NCBI GenBank assembly: GCA_902834965.1
Contig: CADFKY010000036.1
Coordinates: 1 to 8,727, forward strand
Reading direction: 5' to 3'
DNA from: Veillonellaceae bacterium
GTDB lineage: Bacteria; Bacillota_C; Negativicutes; Veillonellales; Veillonellaceae
DNA: 8,727 nucleotides
Position 1 is the stretch's first letter. Each line of letters begins with the position of its first letter. Both the position numbers and the translations under genes were made by a program. The notes beneath the pieces were generated by a model that did not search any database, was not told the DNA's origin, and worked only from the letters and a program-made list of their open reading frames with translations. Shown piece by piece: positions 6,886 through 8,727 of this stretch.

Positions 6886-8028
6886 ATGTTAAAAGTTATG
6901 ACAATCTTTGGTACAAGACCTGAGGCTATCAAGATGGCTCCTCTTGTAAAAGCATTAGAAGCAGCACCGGATATGGAACCGATTGTAACCGTTACGGCAC
7001 AACATCGTGATATGCTCGATCAAGTACTAAACTTGTTTAATATTACCCCTGATTACGACTTGAATATTATGAGCCAAGGTCAAACATTGTACGATGTAAC
7101 AAACCGTGCATTGATGGGCCTTAAAGATGTATTAGAAGAAGCTAAACCTGATGTGGTTCTTGTACATGGTGATACTACAACTACCTTTGCAGGTGCTTTG
7201 GCGTCCTTCTATCAAGAAATTCCTGTAGGCCATGTAGAAGCAGGCCTTCGCACTGGTGATATTTACTCTCCATTCCCAGAAGAGATGAACCGCAAGTTGA
7301 CTGGTTCTATTGCGACATATCATTTTGCACCAACAGCTAGTTCTGAAAGTAATCTTAAAAAAGAAAATATAAATACAGACCATTTGTATGTAACAGGCAA
7401 TACGGTTATTGATGCCCTTGATACAACAGTACAAGAAAATTATGTGTTTGATGATGCTGCTATCAATGCATTAGATTCTGAAAAACGTACAGTGCTTGTT
7501 ACTACACATCGCCGTGAAAACTTGGGTGAGCCTATGCGCCATGTATACCAAGCTATTCGCGATTTGCTTGATGAATTTAAAGATATTCAAGTGGTATTCC
7601 CTGTACATAAGAATCCTAAAGTTCGCCAAGTTGTACAAGAAGAACTCGGTTCTGTAGAACGTGTTACATTAATTGACCCGCTTGATTACGAACCATTTGC
7701 TAATTTGATGGCTAAATCCTATTTGATTCTTACTGATTCTGGTGGGATTCAAGAGGAAGCACCAGCTCTTGGTAAACCAGTTCTCGTATTGCGTGATACT
7801 ACAGAACGCCCAGAAGCTGTTGAAGCTGGTACTGTGCGCCTTGTAGGTACTGACAAAGACGCTGTACATGCAGCAGCTCATGAATTGTTGAGCAATGCAG
7901 AGGCTTATAAATTGATGTCTAATTCCGTTAACCCATATGGTGACGGCAAAGCATCTGAACGCATCATCCAAGCGTTGCGCCATGAATTTTTAGGCGATCC
8001 TAATCGTCCTGAACGTTTTGGTAAATAA
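6886..8028 (+). CDS. wecB: UDP-N-acetylglucosamine 2-epimerase (non-hydrolysing)
   Basis: This cytosolic enzyme interconverts UDP-GlcNAc and UDP-ManNAc, supplying ManNAc for envelope polymers; it is called WecB in diderms and MnaA in monoderms. From the chosen ATG it is 380 residues, the usual family length. The N-terminus reads [18 protein letters not shown] at 3-20, the family signature with Arg11. Further landmarks are [11 protein letters not shown] at 92-102 (Asp96), [21 protein letters not shown] at 117-136 (Glu118, Glu132/133), VTTHRREN at 205-212 (His208) and [17 protein letters not shown] at 282-298, which binds the nucleotide and sugar. All expected catalytic residues are present. 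It follows the WecA-like transferase but lies behind a terminator, and is followed almost immediately by the AtpZ-type gene. Epimerase genes next to atpI also occur in other Firmicutes, so the order may be ancestral. Confidence 0.96.
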   Translation: MLKVMTIFGTRPEAIKMAPLVKALEAAPDMEPIVTVTAQHRDMLDQVLNLFNITPDYDLNIMSQGQTLYDVTNRALMGLKDVLEEAKPDVVLVHGDTTTTFAGALASFYQEIPVGHVEAGLRTGDIYSPFPEEMNRKLTGSIATYHFAPTASSESNLKKENINTDHLYVTGNTVIDALDTTVQENYVFDDAAINALDSEKRTVLVTTHRRENLGEPMRHVYQAIRDLLDEFKDIQVVFPVHKNPKVRQVVQEELGSVERVTLIDPLDYEPFANLMAKSYLILTDSGGIQEEAPALGKPVLVLRDTTERPEAVEAGTVRLVGTDKDAVHAAAHELLSNAEAYKLMSNSVNPYGDGKASERIIQALRHEFLGDPNRPERFGK

Positions 8029-8029
8029 T

Positions 8030-8224
8030 ATGGATAAGGACCTTGTGAAAGCCCTCGCCATGGCAACATCGGCGGGGCTCACACTCGTTTTCTGTATAGG
8101 TGGCTTTATTGGGATTGGATATATACTAGATGGTTGGTTTAGAACTGAACCATTATGTATGGTTATATTTGGTCTTATTGGAGCTATAACAGGTTTTTAT
8201 ATGTTATATAAACAAGTTAAGTAG
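8030..8224 (+). CDS. AtpZ/AtpI family small membrane protein
   Basis: This 64-residue protein has two membrane helices, at about 11-34 and 42-60. A short hydrophilic loop containing LDGWFRTEP follows the glycine-rich end of helix 1 (GGFIGIGYILD). This matches the small AtpZ/AtpI family ('F0F1-ATPase subunit, Ca2+/Mg2+ transporter'), found just before ATP synthase operons and linked to Mg2+ supply or c-ring assembly in Bacillus-type systems. The start is chosen at ATG 8030, separated by a single T from the wecB stop (TAATATG). No proper Shine-Dalgarno is visible upstream, so translation probably depends on ribosomes ending wecB. A start at TTG 8018 inside wecB is possible but has no better ribosome binding site. 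The sequence becomes more AT-rich from here than in wecB. Confidence 0.8.
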   Translation: MDKDLVKALAMATSAGLTLVFCIGGFIGIGYILDGWFRTEPLCMVIFGLIGAITGFYMLYKQVK

Positions 8225-8234
8225 TGAGGTATAT

Positions 8235-8603
8235 ATGAATCAATATATTAAATTCATAGTGCGTGTGCTACTAACTTGTTTTTTTATTGCCTTTTTAGGC
8301 GGTATAATACAAGTTTTATGTGGCCTAGAACAGTATCTATGGGGATGGTTTTGGGGGATTTTTATAATGGTACTCTACTTGCTAAGTTTAGCTTTGCATG
8401 GTCAATCCATTGTATCAGGGGATCCTTACAAAGCCGTTCGTAAAGCTCGTAGACAGATGATATGGCGTCTTATGTTAGTAGGTTCATTAGTGGTCTTAGG
8501 ATTAAAGATTCCCGGCATAGAGGCTATTAGCATGTTTGTTGGTGTCGCACTTATTCAGCCCGCATTATATGTTGTTTACTGGTGGCTTAGTCGACATTTC
8601 TAA
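8235..8603 (+). CDS. atpI: ATP synthase subunit I (AtpI-like)
   Basis: This 122-residue integral membrane protein has about four hydrophobic helices, roughly at 7-29, 34-53, 76-95 and 97-118, with a polar basic loop (SGDPYKAVRKARRQMIWR) at about 61-78. This is the layout of the ATP synthase I family (Pfam ATP-synt_I), encoded upstream of the a and c subunits and implicated in c-ring assembly. It lies 10 bases after the AtpZ-type stop, with GAGGT at 8226-8230 four bases before the ATG. Sequence conservation in this family is low, so the call rests on size, topology and context; the ATP synthase structural genes are not inside the window. Trp is unusually frequent, as in several membrane accessory proteins. 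Confidence is moderate to good. Confidence 0.75.
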   Translation: MNQYIKFIVRVLLTCFFIAFLGGIIQVLCGLEQYLWGWFWGIFIMVLYLLSLALHGQSIVSGDPYKAVRKARRQMIWRLMLVGSLVVLGLKIPGIEAISMFVGVALIQPALYVVYWWLSRHF

Positions 8604-8626
8604 GCTTATGATGTGTTAAATTATAG

Positions 8627-8659
8627 ATGTATTCCAATAATGCATTATACACAATACAT
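8627..8659. repeat. Nested, nearly concentric palindrome after atpI
   Basis: A perfect 12-base palindrome, ATAATGCATTAT (8637-8648), sits inside a 7-base inverted repeat, ATGTATT (8627-8633) and AATACAT (8653-8659). The two centres differ by half a base. No T-run follows, so it is not a standard terminator; an operator or RNA processing structure is possible. Confidence 0.5.
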
Positions 8660-8693
8660 TCATGAGAAATTAGAATTGTTTACCTTTCAAGTG

Positions 8694-8722
8694 TTGATTA
8701 TATATCTATAACGATGTATGAT
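8694..8722 (+). promoter_or_regulatory. Candidate sigma-70-type promoter pointing out of the window
   Basis: TTGATT (8694-8699, 4 of 6 to TTGACA) and TATGAT (8717-8722, 5 of 6 to TATAAT) are separated by 17 bases, the ideal spacing. It lies about 90 bases after atpI and faces right, probably toward the ATP synthase structural genes. The downstream gene is outside the window, so the target is inferred. Confidence 0.45.
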
Positions 8723-8727
8723 GATAC

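Noticed and set aside
7132..7434. Minus-strand frame of 100 codons inside wecB
   Set aside because: It is antisense to catalytic blocks of the epimerase, with no supporting signal.
1..8727. Mobile element, phage, CRISPR, RNA gene or defence system
   Set aside because: No transposase, integrase, regular repeat array, tRNA or rRNA sequence is visible; the gene content is housekeeping and envelope metabolism.

Overview
The window looks like core chromosome from a low-to-moderate GC diderm Firmicute of the class Negativicutes, most likely Veillonella. This assignment is an inference from the proteins and the gene order; no rRNA or other marker gene is present. Nearly all of the sequence is ordinary housekeeping and envelope metabolism. 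I see no mobile element, CRISPR array, tRNA, rRNA, toxin-antitoxin pair or defence cassette.

Layout. On the minus strand at the left edge, ispE (MEP isoprenoid pathway) is followed through an ATGA stop/start overlap by the first codons of a GntR-family regulator that runs off the window. A roughly 200-base divergent intergenic region separates these from plus-strand genes that fill the rest of the window. The first is a YitT-family membrane protein. The second is pgm, phosphoglucomutase, which has its own strong ribosome binding site and a perfect -10 hexamer upstream. Next is a two-gene unit driven by an extended -10 promoter: a 91-residue ACT-domain protein (UPF0237) and a 452-residue UPF0210/DUF711 'PFL family' protein, the least understood genes here. 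After a 32-base gap comes a WecA/TagO-like polyprenyl-phosphate sugar-phosphate transferase, closed by a clear intrinsic terminator. Then come wecB (UDP-GlcNAc 2-epimerase), a 64-residue AtpZ/AtpI-family membrane protein and ATP synthase subunit I. The last 124 bases are non-coding and contain a nested palindrome and a promoter-like sequence pointing out of the window, probably toward the F-type ATP synthase structural genes.

How the genes work together. Pgm interconverts glucose-6-P and glucose-1-P, feeding nucleotide-sugar synthesis. The WecA-like enzyme starts lipid-linked glycan assembly on undecaprenyl phosphate, and WecB makes UDP-ManNAc from UDP-GlcNAc, so three genes serve envelope polysaccharide synthesis. 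IspE serves the isoprenoid supply from which the undecaprenyl carrier is made. The two small membrane proteins at the right end belong to ATP synthase assembly and are tightly linked to wecB.

The most useful points for follow-up are: the ACT/UPF0210 pair of unknown function; the terminator, with a second inverted repeat just before it, between the WecA-like gene and wecB; the near-concentric palindrome after atpI; and the ribosome-binding-site-poor wecB/atpZ junction.
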